A stretch of DNA of 64,000 bases from Isochrysis galbana (GCA_018136815.1 CM030934.1:6178698-6242697), one strand, 5' to 3'. Numbered from the stretch's first letter, positions 52,892 through 63,300 are shown. Made by a program: numbers and translations. Notes: generated by a model from the sequence alone, not told the origin.

Positions 52892-55800
52892 ATGGGCGTG
52901 GGCCTCGCGCTGCTGCTCGCCGCGCTCGCCCACGCGCGGCGCAGCGTGCAGCAGGCCACCTCGTGCGGTCTCGACCAGCCTTACACAAAGACAGAGGTGC
53001 AGATCTGGCCCACACGCTGGTGTGCCATGATTGCCACAAGTTCACAGAGCTACGATCCACAGGCCGAGGCGGAGTGCAACCGGCACTTCGTCGCGAACCA
53101 AGACGACAACTACGTGAGCGAGTGTGTCTACATGCTCGACGGAGACACGTACAAGTGCATCCTCCAATGGCCGCCAACTTACGAGTGCCCACCATCTCCA
53201 CCGCTAACTCCGCCGCCCCCCACGCCACCAGTCCTCTCATCGCCGCCGCCCTGGCTCATGCCGCCACCTGTCCCGCCGTTGCCTCCAAGGCCGCCGCCAC
53301 CAGTCCTCTCATCGCCGCCGCCCTGGCTCATGCCGCCACCTGTCCCACCGTTGCCTCCAAGGCCGCCGCCACCGCCATTGTCACCCGTCCCCTGCGGGCT
53401 CGATCAGCCGTATACGCAGACAAAGACCAACATCTGGCCGAGCTGGTGTGGCAGCCTGGCAACGCCGTCCGAGACGCCAGTTGAGTCAGACGAGGCGGCA
53501 TGCGACTCGCACTATGTCTCCAATAAGGCGGAGGCCGACGCCGAGCACTACGTCAGCGAATGCCTGTACACGTACGTGCCGAACGATGGCAAGTACAAGT
53601 GCATCCTCATGTGGCCTCCCAGCTACGAGTGCTCGCCGCCACCAAACCCATCACCGCCGGCACCTGTATCGCCGCCTTTCCCCTCTCCACCCGTCCTGTT
53701 GCCACCACCCTGGCTCATGCCACCGCCCAAGCCACCGTTGCCACCCGGGCCGCCGCCGCCGCCGTTATCGCCGATCCCATGCGGATTGGATCAACCGTAC
53801 ACGCAGACCAAGACCAACATCTGGCCGAGCTGGTGCGGCAGCCTGGCCACGCCCTCAGAAAGCCCTGTCGAGTCGGATGAGGCGGCGTGCGATTCCCACT
53901 ACGTCTTCAACACCCAGGAAAACTACGTGAGCGAGTGCCTCTACACGTACGTGCCGAACGACAGCAAGTACAAGTGCATCCTCATGTGGCCTCCCAGCTA
54001 CGAGTGCCCGCCACCCTCGCCGCCACAGCCCGCACTGCCCGATACTTCGGCACCGCCGCCTCTTCCCTCTCCACCCGTCATGTTGCCGCCACCCTGGCTC
54101 ATGCCACCGCCCAAGCCACCGTTGCCACCCGGGCCGCCGCCACGGCCGTTATCGCCGATCCCATGCGGATTGGATCAACCATACACGCAGACCAAGACCA
54201 ACATCTGGCCGAGCTGGTGCGGCAGCCTGGCCACGCCCTCAGAAAGCCCTGTCGAGTCGGATGAGGCAGCGTGCGATTCCCACTACGTCTTCAACACCCA
54301 GGAAAACTACGTGAGCGAGTGCCTCTACACGTATGTGCCGAACGACAGCAAGTACAAGTGCATCCTCATGTGGCCTCCCAGCTACGAGTGCTCGCCGCCA
54401 CCAAACCCGTCGCCACCAGCACTGGCACCGCACGACACCTCGCCACCCTTACCGCCCACGATCACCCCATCGCCGCCAAGCCCGACGCCTCCGCCAGCGA
54501 CCACTCTTCCAGCGCCGTCGAGCCCGATTGCCCCGCCGGCGACAACTTCACCGGCGCCTTCCAACCCGCCATACCCGCCGGCGACCACACTTCCACCACC
54601 CTCTGTTCCTGCACCGATCCCGGTGCCTCCTGTCCTGCTGCCGTCGCCATCGCTGCCAACGCAGCAGCCCGCGCCACCGCCTATGCCGTTTCCTCAGTCC
54701 CCGCTGCCGTCGCCGCCGCCCGTCCCCCATCCCCCGCCGACTACGCCTCCTACTCCACAGTCACCACCGCAACCTCCATCTTCAGCGGCACCCACTCCCT
54801 CCTCAAAGCCCCTATCTCCTACGCCATCTCAGCCACTTGCGCCTCCAGCTCCCGTTGTACCGCCCGTGCCTGCTCCTTCAACTTCTCCTGCACCCATGAG
54901 CCCGCCATCCCCTGATGCACCACCATCAATCATGCCGATGTTGCCTGTGGGGCCGGGCAGCCCACCCTCACCTCCATCCCCCGTGGAGCCGCCGAATATG
55001 CCAGCTCCACCGCCCTTGCCTCCGGCTATGCCTTCACCCCCTTCTGCACCCATGAGCCCGCCATCCCCCGATGCACCACCATCAATCACGCCGATGCTGC
55101 CCGTGGGGCCGGGCAGCCCGCCCTCACCTCCCTCCCCAGCGGAGCCGCCGAATGTGCCAGCTTCACCGCCCTTGCCTCCGGCTATGCCTTCACCCCCTTC
55201 TGCACCCATGAGCCCGCCATCCCCCGATGCACCACCATCAATCACGCCGATGCTGCCCGTGGCGCCGGGCAGCCCGCCCTCACCTCCCTCCCCAGCGGAG
55301 CCGCCGAATGTGCCAGCTTCACCGCCCTTGCCTCCGGCTATGCCTTCACCCCCTTCTGCACCCATGAGCCCGCCATCCCCCGATGCACCACCATCAATCA
55401 CGCCGATGCTGCCCGTGGCGCCGGGCAGCCCGCCCTCACCTCCCTCCCCAGCGGAGCCGCCGAATATTCCAGCTTCACCGCCCTTGCCTCCCGCCATGCC
55501 GCCGCCCAATCTCCCGCCCCCTCTCATGCCACCACCCTCGATGCCCTCATCAGCCGCCAAGCCGCCCGCAATGCCGCCCTCGGCACCGCCGCCGCCGCCA
55601 CCTGGCTTGCCGCCGCCGTCTCCTCCTATGCCTCCGCTTTCCCCCGGAGCGGCTCTCCGATATGATACATCTTTCGTCACCAACTTCAATGGTACAGCCG
55701 ATGACTTCGACCCCACCGCAGAAGCCTCTTTCACAGCCTACCTCTCGGAAACGCTAGGTGTGTCTAAGTCGCAAATCTCGCATGCCTCGCAATTCATCGC

Positions 55801-56491
55801 GCCTCGCCGGCTCTCCGAGGGTGTTCTGGCCGTGTCGACAACAATCGTCACCGGATCGCCGCAAGAGGCCTCGGATGTTGAGAAGCGAATGCGCGCTCAG
55901 GTCACGCTAGAGGAAATCACCACGGCGACTGGCGTTCAAGCTGTGGACACGAGTGACCCTTCGACCGCCATGTTGGTGATCTCGCTCGTCCTTCTTAGCC
56001 CGCCACCCTCGGCAACTCCCCCCCCGCCAGCATCTTCGCCACCACCCCCGCTTGTTCCTGCCGGCCTAGGGCAAGGCGAGATTTTCGCGCTTGCGTTTGG
56101 GATCGGCTTCGGCGTCATCTTTTGCGTACTGTTTGTGGCGCTCGCGGTATTCCTCATCCGCCGCCGCCGCCACCAACGAGCGGCCGCCAAATACGATGCT
56201 GATGGAGCGCAGCACGGCATGCGATCTAACTATTATCCTGACAATGATCTCAACGACATTGAGATAGCAGAGAACAGTGCGCAACATCGCGACCGTTCGC
56301 GCGATGGGTTGCCCCAATCCACCCTCGATTCGCTTTCTGAGAAGCCTTCGCCGAATGGAATCAGCGAAGCCGAGCGGATCCGTAGGAACCGCGCTGCTGC
56401 AGATGCGGCAGCGGCCGCGGCGCTACAGGAGGAGGATGAGCTTGCGACGCCTGGGCTCCGAAATCATCGAGACGAATTCATGGCTGTTTGA
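52892..56491 (+). CDS. Pherophorin-style Pro-rich type I membrane protein with four Cys modules
   Basis: Intronless ORF of 1199 aa with a signal peptide (MGVGLALLLAALAHARR). Four Cys modules of ~70-80 residues follow at ~25-91, 167-247, 295-373 and 424-501, each CGLDQPYT...WP..WC...C..HYV, then YVSEC.Y, YKCI..WPP.YEC. They are separated by PPPxPPLPP linkers (PPPWLMPPP repeated). Residues ~502-920 are hydroxyproline-rich-like SPPPSP sequence, including four 52-residue repeats (MSPPSPDAPPSI...). A ~120-residue globular domain (DTSFVTNFNGTADDFDPTAE) precedes a membrane span at ~1064-1090 (FGVIFCVLFVALAVFLI) with a basic stop RRRRHQR and a ~100-residue cytosolic tail. It is probably a cell-surface or matrix glycoprotein. 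The Cys module is not one I can name; modules 3 and 4 are nearly identical at DNA level. Confidence 0.88.
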   Translation: MGVGLALLLAALAHARRSVQQATSCGLDQPYTKTEVQIWPTRWCAMIATSSQSYDPQAEAECNRHFVANQDDNYVSECVYMLDGDTYKCILQWPPTYECPPSPPLTPPPPTPPVLSSPPPWLMPPPVPPLPPRPPPPVLSSPPPWLMPPPVPPLPPRPPPPPLSPVPCGLDQPYTQTKTNIWPSWCGSLATPSETPVESDEAACDSHYVSNKAEADAEHYVSECLYTYVPNDGKYKCILMWPPSYECSPPPNPSPPAPVSPPFPSPPVLLPPPWLMPPPKPPLPPGPPPPPLSPIPCGLDQPYTQTKTNIWPSWCGSLATPSESPVESDEAACDSHYVFNTQENYVSECLYTYVPNDSKYKCILMWPPSYECPPPSPPQPALPDTSAPPPLPSPPVMLPPPWLMPPPKPPLPPGPPPRPLSPIPCGLDQPYTQTKTNIWPSWCGSLATPSESPVESDEAACDSHYVFNTQENYVSECLYTYVPNDSKYKCILMWPPSYECSPPPNPSPPALAPHDTSPPLPPTITPSPPSPTPPPATTLPAPSSPIAPPATTSPAPSNPPYPPATTLPPPSVPAPIPVPPVLLPSPSLPTQQPAPPPMPFPQSPLPSPPPVPHPPPTTPPTPQSPPQPPSSAAPTPSSKPLSPTPSQPLAPPAPVVPPVPAPSTSPAPMSPPSPDAPPSIMPMLPVGPGSPPSPPSPVEPPNMPAPPPLPPAMPSPPSAPMSPPSPDAPPSITPMLPVGPGSPPSPPSPAEPPNVPASPPLPPAMPSPPSAPMSPPSPDAPPSITPMLPVAPGSPPSPPSPAEPPNVPASPPLPPAMPSPPSAPMSPPSPDAPPSITPMLPVAPGSPPSPPSPAEPPNIPASPPLPPAMPPPNLPPPLMPPPSMPSSAAKPPAMPPSAPPPPPPGLPPPSPPMPPLSPGAALRYDTSFVTNFNGTADDFDPTAEASFTAYLSETLGVSKSQISHASQFIAPRRLSEGVLAVSTTIVTGSPQEASDVEKRMRAQVTLEEITTATGVQAVDTSDPSTAMLVISLVLLSPPPSATPPPPASSPPPPLVPAGLGQGEIFALAFGIGFGVIFCVLFVALAVFLIRRRRHQRAAAKYDADGAQHGMRSNYYPDNDLNDIEIAENSAQHRDRSRDGLPQSTLDSLSEKPSPNGISEAERIRRNRAAADAAAAAALQEEDELATPGLRNHRDEFMAV
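54894..55500 (+). repeat. 156-bp tandem repeat inside the Pro-rich domain
   Basis: In-frame units starting near 54894, 55050, 55206 and 55362, each 156 bp (52 codons), the later three almost identical. This suggests recent unequal exchange and likely length variation between strains. Confidence 0.9.
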
Positions 56492-57330
56492 GTGTGGCTG
56501 AGGCCTCGTTTGGTGCCTTGCCCAAAACTGCTGCGTCGAGTAAGAAGTCCGTCGGTTATAATGCACCTAGGGCCATGATGCTTCACGACGTTGCAGAAAT
56601 GAGGTCGGTTGTAATGCACCCCGATCAGGGGCATCAACGACCGTGGGCGTGAGGCGAGAAGGCGTCCATCCCATTATTCGCGAGCGCTTGAAAGTACACC
56701 CAGAGTCGAGTTCTTGTTTACCTTTAATATCTAGAAGGCGCGGGGTTAGGAGGCTTTCCTAGGCCCCTCTTGGCAACTGAGCTTGGCTCATGGTTGGCGA
56801 GAACGAAGAGGGGGCAGTGGACTCGGGAAGTAGCCCATGTAGTGCGTCTTTTTTGCCGATCGTAGGAGTCCCTCACGGCGGTCTCGTCGATCGCTATTGC
56901 TGCACAAGCGCAGAGCGCAGCCAAGACATGCCCGCGTTTCCGAGAGTTTTCGATATGAATGTGCCCCGCAAAAGTGCTCCGAGGTCCGAGGTATTCTAGG
57001 CGTATTTTGGTGTGAACTTTCAGGATCCGAGCTCGGATGTTGATGGGGTGGGGGTAAGCAGTCAGTGTTTTCAAGGAAAACGGCGTTTGAGCCTAATTAT
57101 TTTCATGAAGCAAGCTTTGAAGGTCACGTTACTTGTTACTTCGAATGTGGGACAGACTCAAATTGAGCCATCAAATGTCAGCCATCAAATGTCCATAGTC
57201 CGTTTATAATATATAATACTACATAAAGTCCTATCTCTTAACCGGCGAAGCACCCTGGGAGGTGCTGCATGTCGCAGTTGTCGTGAGGATGGGGTGTGTG
57301 TACAAGATATGGAACGTCCATTTACCTTAA
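56492..57330. other. 3' flank, no gene recognised
   Basis: Short direct repeat GTCGGTT(A/G)TAATGCACC at about 56551 and 56605. No convincing coding sequence on either strand. Confidence 0.5.
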
Positions 57331-57339
57331 TATATGGAG

Positions 57340-58294
57340 CTTTCAAAACTATTGTTATAGTTCGAACGATGGAGCGCGCGCCGACCGCTCCTGATCCCCA
57401 GCCCTCCGCCGTCACGACGCCCCACAGGGGCCGCCCCAAGCCGCCGGAGCCGAAGCGCTCACAGGCCGCCCCGCTGACCGACAGCGACGTCGACATGATC
57501 CTGCCTCCCTCGCCTCCCCACCAGGCACAGAAGCGGGGAACAGGGAGAGCCCTGTTCCCTGCAGACTAGCAGAGCCAGTCCCTGGCTCTGCCGCCTGCCT
57601 CTACTGGCTTGCCAGTACAACAAGGACTCCCCGCATGGTGGGTGGCAGCCTTGCTGCCACCCCCATGGCGGCAACTCCTACCAGCAGTGCACCCCTCGTG
57701 GGCGGGCACTTGACACAACAAACAATCCTTGGGGCCTTTACGGCTTCCAACCCCCCCAACAACATTGCACAAAAGTCCTACGCTGAGGCGGCCGGCCCCA
57801 AAGGGAAACTCCCACAAGAAGCAAGGCAAGCCCCACCTCAACAAGCCAAGCATAACCCGCCGCCCTCGCGCAAGCGGGCGGACCCACAATCGGAGCTAAA
57901 TCCGCCTCAACACAACACCACACAATTTGCCTCACCCCCTCATGATGAGGAGGAGGAACCGGACGACACCCCATTCTTCATACAGCTAGCGCAGCTAGCG
58001 GAAGACAAAAAGGACATCAAAAGCGAGGATGTGGCAACCTATACGAAGTACCTTCTCTCCAAGCTGGAAGGCTTGGATGCCACCCCGGATGGCATGGACA
58101 AAGGACGCAAAGGTCCTTGGATTTTCTACGTCGATGAGGACGCTCACGATCAATTCAAAGCCGCCTATGGCGACAAGCTCCAAGCGGCCCTCTCGGGTGT
58201 CTCTCACGAATTTGCAGTTACATACGGCGCTCTAGCCGACTCGGCTCCGCGCAAGTCTAGCGCCATCCGGTGTGTTCACAGCCTTAGTTCTTAG
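57340..58294 (+). mobile_element. LINE 5' region and ORF1 fragment
   Basis: The 5' motif TTGTTATAGTTCGAACG leads to ATG at 57369 (MERAPTAPDP, RGRPKPPEPKRSQ), a frame break near 57569, then a second ORF from 57635 (QTILGAFTASNPPNNIAQ, YAEAAGPKGKLPQ, acidic DDEEEEPDDTPF-like run). A structured tail KYLLSKLEGLDATPDG ... GPWIFYVDEDAHDQFKAAYG follows. It matches the starts at 60343, 24420 and 12701 (minus). The layout of a disordered Pro/basic start followed by a compact domain suits an RNA-binding ORF1 protein. It is broken and lacks ORF2. Confidence 0.72.
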
Positions 58295-58530
58295 TTGATA
58301 GTGGATAGCCGGAGGATTCCACAACGCTACATAGCATACAAAGAGGGGGCCTTAGAGAGGTGGATAGTAGACGACGGTAAAAACAAAAAGATCGGTCGCG
58401 GATGCGACATACCTGTACCTCCCGGCTCCCGCCTGCGGGGGGCGGGGGTGCCACCTCGTCGTGAATGTGAATGTGAATATGAATATTTGAATGTGAATGA
58501 TGAATGACAGCTAAGTAGATAGAGCATCAT

Positions 58531-58566
58531 GTTAGGCTTAGGCTTAGGCTTAAGGTTAGGGTTGGA
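58531..58566 (+). repeat. Short telomere-like tract
   Basis: GTTAGGCTTAGGCTTAGGCT followed by TAAGGTTAGGGTTGG: three TTAGGC and one TTAGGG units in 36 bp, directly beside the dispersed repeat at 58570-58690. Interstitial, not a chromosome end. Confidence 0.75.
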
Positions 58567-58569
58567 AAT

Positions 58570-58690
58570 ACACCGGACGAGCCAAGCGCCAACCGCGCAC
58601 ACTCCCATCACGGAGTACGGGCTACGTTCCCGTCGAGGGCCATGGTCCCTGAGCACTAAGGTTAAACTAGGACGGGCAAGAAAACTCTGA
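58570..58690. repeat. Dispersed repeat, second copy of 3150-3250
   Basis: ACACCGGACGAGCCAAGCGC, CAACCGCGCACACTCCCATC, CGTCGAGGGC and GAGCACTAAGG as at 3150-3243. Confidence 0.7.
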
Positions 58691-58787
58691 CAATAACTTT
58701 GGCCTTTCAAGGGATAAGGAACGACGTAACGGCTGGTGGAGTATCTGTCTGTTAGAAAGGGCTCGCTCCCTCTGCGGCGGCGTGAGG

Positions 58788-59539
58788 ATGGCGTCGCCCA
58801 AGCCGGTCCCCGCGACGGCTCCAGCCGAGTTCACGGATCTGTCGGTGACGGCGGAGATGGTGTCTAGGCAACGGGATGGGTCATCGAAACGGCGGATACC
58901 TTCCAGTCTCTATCGCCGGAACGCGGGGCAGCAGCAGGCAATCATGAAGCAGTATCAGGAGGGCGATGACTGCGACACACAGTCGGACGAAGAGTCGGAG
59001 GCCGATCCGGAGCAATTGGTCTACTTCGGGTGCCTGTCGCCGCAGGCCGTGATTGGCATCTTTTTTTTTCTCCTCAGCGCAGGCATATGGGCGGTTGCGA
59101 TCTATTTTGGTGTCGTCCGGAAGCCCGACATGTCAGAAATGTTTTCGCTGGACGCATGGATGGTGAGTTCGCCTGCCGCAGTCCAGAGATGAGAGGCTAC
59201 GTGCTGCATACGAGTCGTCCCAGAGCATGTATCCGGAACATACGTGTGGCACATTGATTTCTCCTCAAGGATGTCCCCGCTTGCATCTTTCAGACTTGGC
59301 CAACAAAGCTTCAAGCTGAAGCTGGATTTCAAAGGTACGACAAAGACGGCGATGGAGGGTTAGGGCCGGCAGACATCGTCGAGATTGCGCTCAAAATGCA
59401 GGGTGAGCGTCCCTCAATGAGCCAGGCTACGCAGTGGGTTGCAAAAGCCGACACGAACGGTGACGGGCTTTTAGACTTTAGAGAGTTCTGGAAGCTTCTT
59501 CAGGAAGAGCGCGCAATAGCTCAAGCAAGCCAAGGCTGA
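58788..59539 (+). CDS. Membrane-anchored EF-hand protein (two exons)
   Basis: Exon 1 is 58788-59162, the intron 59163-59293 (131 bp, ATG|GTGAGT..TTTCAG), and exon 2 is 59294-59539; 206 aa. The cytosolic N-terminus is basic and Ser-rich with an acidic patch (DTQSDEESEADPE), then one span (AVIGIFFFLLSAGIWAVAIYF), then an EF-hand pair. Loop 1 is DKDGDGGLGPAD, with Asp instead of Glu at position 12; loop 2 is the canonical DTNGDGLLDFRE. The pair is in the usual ~36-residue spacing, so Ca2+ binding is expected, loop 1 perhaps weaker. If the N-terminus is cytosolic the EF-hands would be lumenal or extracellular, an interesting topology. No close family name is assigned. Confidence 0.85.
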
Positions 59540-59544
59540 GCCAT

Positions 59545-60050
59545 CTTCATGGAGCGTAGCCAGTTCGCGTCCGACCCAACGAAGTCCAGGGAAGGGAAGG
59601 AGAGAAACTGAGAGCAGAGTGACACACGAAACTTGGGACCGACTACATGTCCGTGATGATGCGCAACTTTGGGAGCAAATGTAGAGTGACCTTGGGCTGA
59701 TGTGGATGCTAGCTTTCTTTATACCTTGTGTCTGGAGCTCCAAATGCCCTTGGTCTCGGACACGCGAACCTTAGGGTTCCACAGCTCATGTTCTTTAGGA
59801 GAGGGCTGAGCCACAGTGGCTGGTACTAGTGCTGCTGACTGGGTGGTGATTGCTGGCTGCCTCTGGGCTGTCTTAGGGCGGGTAGCCGTGCGCAGTGCTT
59901 TGTCGGTTGTGTTGACTTGAGACTTATTGCCATTTCCGCGAGCTATGTGAGGGCCCTCGAACCCTCAATTGTGGCAGGAGGTAACCTATCGAGGTTATGT
60001 GATGTTGTGGCCTGCAAAGGCCGCCATGTGGGTTCTTATGTAGCAATGTC
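59545..60050. other. Intergenic, no gene recognised
   Basis: 3' flank of the EF-hand gene; no coding sequence supported. Confidence 0.5.
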
Positions 60051-60053
60051 GCG

Positions 60054-60170
60054 GTTAGGGGGAGAGCCGCCCTTAGGTTTCCCCAAGAGGGTGCAACTCG
60101 AGGTTCCCTTTTTTTGTCACACCCCTCCCGTCTATTTAGGTATATAATTTCTACTGACCCCTAACTTCGC
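60054..60170 (+). repeat. Dispersed GAGGGTGCAAC repeat, fullest copy
   Basis: GTTAGGGGGAGAGCCGCCCT, AGGTTTCCCC, AAGAGGGTGCAACT, GAGGTTCCC, T-run, then TCTATTTAGGTATATAATTT. The first part recurs at 31998-32034; the second, inverted, at 6725-6820. Confidence 0.7.
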
Positions 60171-60309
60171 CCCTAACTCGGGGAAGCGAAAGCAAAGTTG
60201 ACCGCGCGCAAATAAACATAAACATGGGGACCCATCAAGCGGAAGACGTCATCGCGGGGGCCTCCCGTTTGTTTTTGCGCCTCAACTTGCAACTTGATCT
60301 TTAGGACAA

Positions 60310-62594
60310 GTCGCGTTCAACTATCGTTAAAACGATAGGGTCATGGAGCGCGCGCCGCCGCCCGCTCTCGCTGCCGCCGCCCTCGCCGCGATGGACGAAG
60401 GACTCATGGACACCCCCCTGTCGCCGAAGCGGCCGCGTCAAGACGACCCGCCCGACCAGGTGGGCGCAAGAGCCAGCGGGCCACGCCCGAACAACACAGA
60501 GAACAGAGCGACCCAAGCCTGCATGCTGGCAACAGCCAGCATGCAGCACACCCACTCCACTTTCCACAGCCCCACCAGCCACTCCACACCAGAGGGACGC
60601 TCCATCAGGGGAGGCCTCCGGGCCCGGCCCCTACACAGCCGCGAAACCGCCCTAGTGCTCCGGCACGAGGGGCCGGCCCGGCACCATCATGGACAAAGCC
60701 CCCATGGGGAAATGTCACAACATTGGGAAACAACAACAGGGAGAGGACAAGACTGGACCCCCAGAAGGGGAGGCAGACACACTGAAGGAGACGACGAGGG
60801 AGAGGCTCCCGCCATCAACACGAGACGACGAGACGACAACCGCGCCAAGTGCGCGCGTGGGCCAAACAAGACAGAGAGCCAAGCGGCTCAGCAAAGGCCT
60901 ACCTGGACGAAACGGGGGAGCCGGGGCTCCTCCTAGCGCTAGACTGGGAAAAGGCCTTTGACAGAGTCAACTGGGAATTCTACCACCTCGTACTTGAGAA
61001 AATGAAATTCGGGGGAGACTTCCGCAAATACGCGAAATCTCTCACGAACTCTGAGGCGAAACCTATTCGATACATCAAAGTTAATGGGGGCAGAAGCTTC
61101 CCGTTCAACGTAGCAAGCGGAGTCCCTCAGGGATGCCCGCTATCGCCGCTGGCCTTCCTTCTAACGGCGGAAGTTCTCACTCGCGCAATCAATGAAGATG
61201 AAGACATAGACGGCATTGTAGTAAATGGAGCCGAACTTAAAATAAGCCAATTTGCGGACGACACACAACTTTTAGCGGCTGACTACGGCAGCTTGGCGCG
61301 CGCTCTCAAATGGGTGGAGAGATACGCGGCGGCCTCGTGTGGCAAACCTAACGACCAAAAGTTCGAAGGGCTGCGAATGGGTTCTTTAAAAAGAAAACGC
61401 CCCCCCGCCAGTTTCCAGAGATACAAGTGGCTCAAAAGAAGCGAGTGTGCGACCATATTGGGAGTCCCGCTAGGAGGGGCCCAAGCCACAAAGGCCTTTT
61501 GGCGTAAGCTAATAGACACAATAGAGAAGAAAACCACCCTATACGCACCGCTCACGAGCAACCTGTCAATACACGGCAAAACGAAAGTAGCCAACTTCCT
61601 TATATACTCTATTCCCAGGTATTGGTTGCAAACGCTAGCGGCCCCGAGAGCGTTTCACACGGCCGTCAAGAGGGCCGTAGACAAAATAATGTGGACAAAC
61701 ACGCGCACCGGGCGCAGGCTGCAATGGATAAAGCATCCCGAAGTTCCGCTAAAAAACGCATCCGAAAACGGACCCCACCTAGGGTTGGGGCTACTGGACT
61801 GGGACAACCACGTTAAGGCACTACAGGCCAAATGGATACTAAACTACCTAGACGCTCGACAGGCACAATGGAAACAAGTGCTTGACGCTTGGTTTTGCCG
61901 CACGAACATGGGAAGGGCAGCGGTCCTATCGACGATCCCCATGAGCAAACTGACCGACGGCATAACAGGCACAAGCAAACTCCCGGCGTTCTGGAAACAG
62001 GCTCTGAAAAACATACGAGAACTTGAGCTCACATCGCTAAAAACGAGTAGGGAAGGACTCCTCTCACAACCCATGTGGGGCAGCCCAACGCATCCGGGTC
62101 CCAAGCTAAACCCCACGTGGGCGAAGCTATGGAATAGGCTGCAATGCAACACCATACACAACGTATTTAGAGACTACGGCGCGACGACGCCATACAACAA
62201 AGAGGAATGCGCACAATACCTCAAAAACAACGACACATACATACACTTCCAGGGAGAATACATCCCAAGAGACAAATTCCTAGGGACATGGGACACGATA
62301 GTAAGCCACTCCATGACAATGATGACGAAGCTAGCAAGCATGACCGAGAGAAGAAACACGCCGGCTAGGCGGGAGGCCGACGGACAACACCGCCCGGAAG
62401 AACCACCCCCTGAAATACACATAACGCAGGATGGGGACTACTACGCGAAAATCAAAGGCGCGTGGTATGAAGCGGAGCTTTCGTACCTGGGCACCCCAAT
62501 AATTGGAGCAAGATTACCCAACGTACCCGAGAACCTAGACACCTCCCCGCCGGCAAAATGGGGGGAGGGCTATAAATCCAACAAGAGACTCGAA
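60310..62594 (+). mobile_element. LINE copy: ORF1 start fused to reverse transcriptase, truncated both internally and at 3' end
   Basis: The 5' motif AACTATCGTTAAAACGATAG precedes ATG 60343 (MERAPPPALAA, PKRPRQDDPPDQ). An internal deletion near 60850-60890 brings ORF1 sequence against ORF2. From about 60885 the frame of 60849-62729 has all RT palm motifs: LALDWEKAFDRVNWEF (A), GVPQGCPLSPLAF (B), FADDTQLLA (C), then thumb and connection (ILGVPLGGAQ, KRAVDKIMWTNTR) and the region shared with 32250-33060. Homology to the other copy stops at ...KSNKRLE (about 62594), where unrelated DNA encoding a nuclease-like fragment follows. The endonuclease domain is deleted. Confidence 0.9.
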
Positions 62595-62855
62595 TGTCGA
62601 ACATCCTCCTCAGGGATCCGAAGGCCAAGATCCGATCGTCGCAGTACCATCCATTCTGCGGCTTTGCGCACATGGGCGAGGGCGACCTCCTGGTGGACAC
62701 GGGTGACGCGCTCCATGCCATCGAGGTGAAGCACCTCGGGAGCAAGCGCTGCGCAAAGAAGCGCAGGCACGTGCACGAGCAGGCGGTGTACTACGCGTGC
62801 TGCGCCAAACTCATCCACCCCCATCGGACGGTGTGCGCGGTCGCCGTGACCAAGC
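62594..62855 (+). pseudogene. PD-(D/E)XK-like nuclease fragment
   Basis: Plus frame from ATG 62594: RSSQYHPFCGFAHMGEGDLL, then VDTGDALHAIEVKHLGSKRC, HVHEQAVYYACCAKLIHP and TVCAVAVTK. GDLLVD...AIEVK followed by QAVYYA is the D..ExK plus Q arrangement of restriction-like nuclease cores. It is joined to LINE sequence on the left at the same codons and to an inverted R1/R2 repeat on the right (62855), so only about 85 codons survive. The source could be a transposon- or virus-encoded nuclease or a host exonuclease. Confidence 0.5.
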
Positions 62856-63300
62856 CCCAGCCTCCTCTGCCCCCTGAGCTGGCCTCCATGAGCCTCCAGG
62901 GTTGCCAATGGGCAGCTGCAGGCCTGCCGCAGGCGCGCCATCGCGCGTGCCGCAGGAGAGGGGAGAGAGAGCGCGGAGAAGGGGGTGGGCGGAGCGGAGC
63001 TCCGCCCACCGAAAAATAGGTAAGTCCCGCACCTGTTTACAAGATAAGTCGGGACTGAGGTCGCCGCCCACTCGGAGACACAGGAGGAAGAGAGGGAACA
63101 GATCACCGGGGGGAGGCGCGGGCCACCGGACCATATCTAAGCCCTTCACCCCAATCCCCCTAGTAGTGCACGGGGGGAGTCGCCTGATGGCGGGGGGAGA
63201 AGGGCTGGGAGCGTGGGGGTGTAGAAAGTTTTCCTACGTGAATAGAAAGTAGAGGGTCCACGGCTGCGTGCGCGGTGAGACTATTAAAAGGTTTATTGTT
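62855..63300 (-). repeat. SINE-like element R1, near full length, inverted
   Basis: Reverse complement of 3265-3720: the hairpin block TAAGTCCCGCACCTGTTTAC at 63021-63056, ATATCTAAGCCCTTCACC, AGTCGCCTGATGGCGGGG, and the end GCGGTGAGACTATTAAAAGG at about 63271-63291. The 62855 side starts with the R2-shared CCTCCTCTGCCCCCTGAGCT. Confidence 0.85.

Noticed and set aside
52250..53240. Long minus-strand ORFs rich in Arg-Glu and plus-strand Ser-Leu ORFs
   Set aside because: Pure translations of the (CT)n/(GA)n microsatellite; composition and periodicity explain them.
54829..55734. 300-codon Gly-rich antisense ORF
   Set aside because: Antisense shadow of the Pro-rich 156-bp repeats of the surface-protein gene.
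58531..58566. Chromosome end
   Set aside because: Only about four units and flanked by repeats and genes on both sides.
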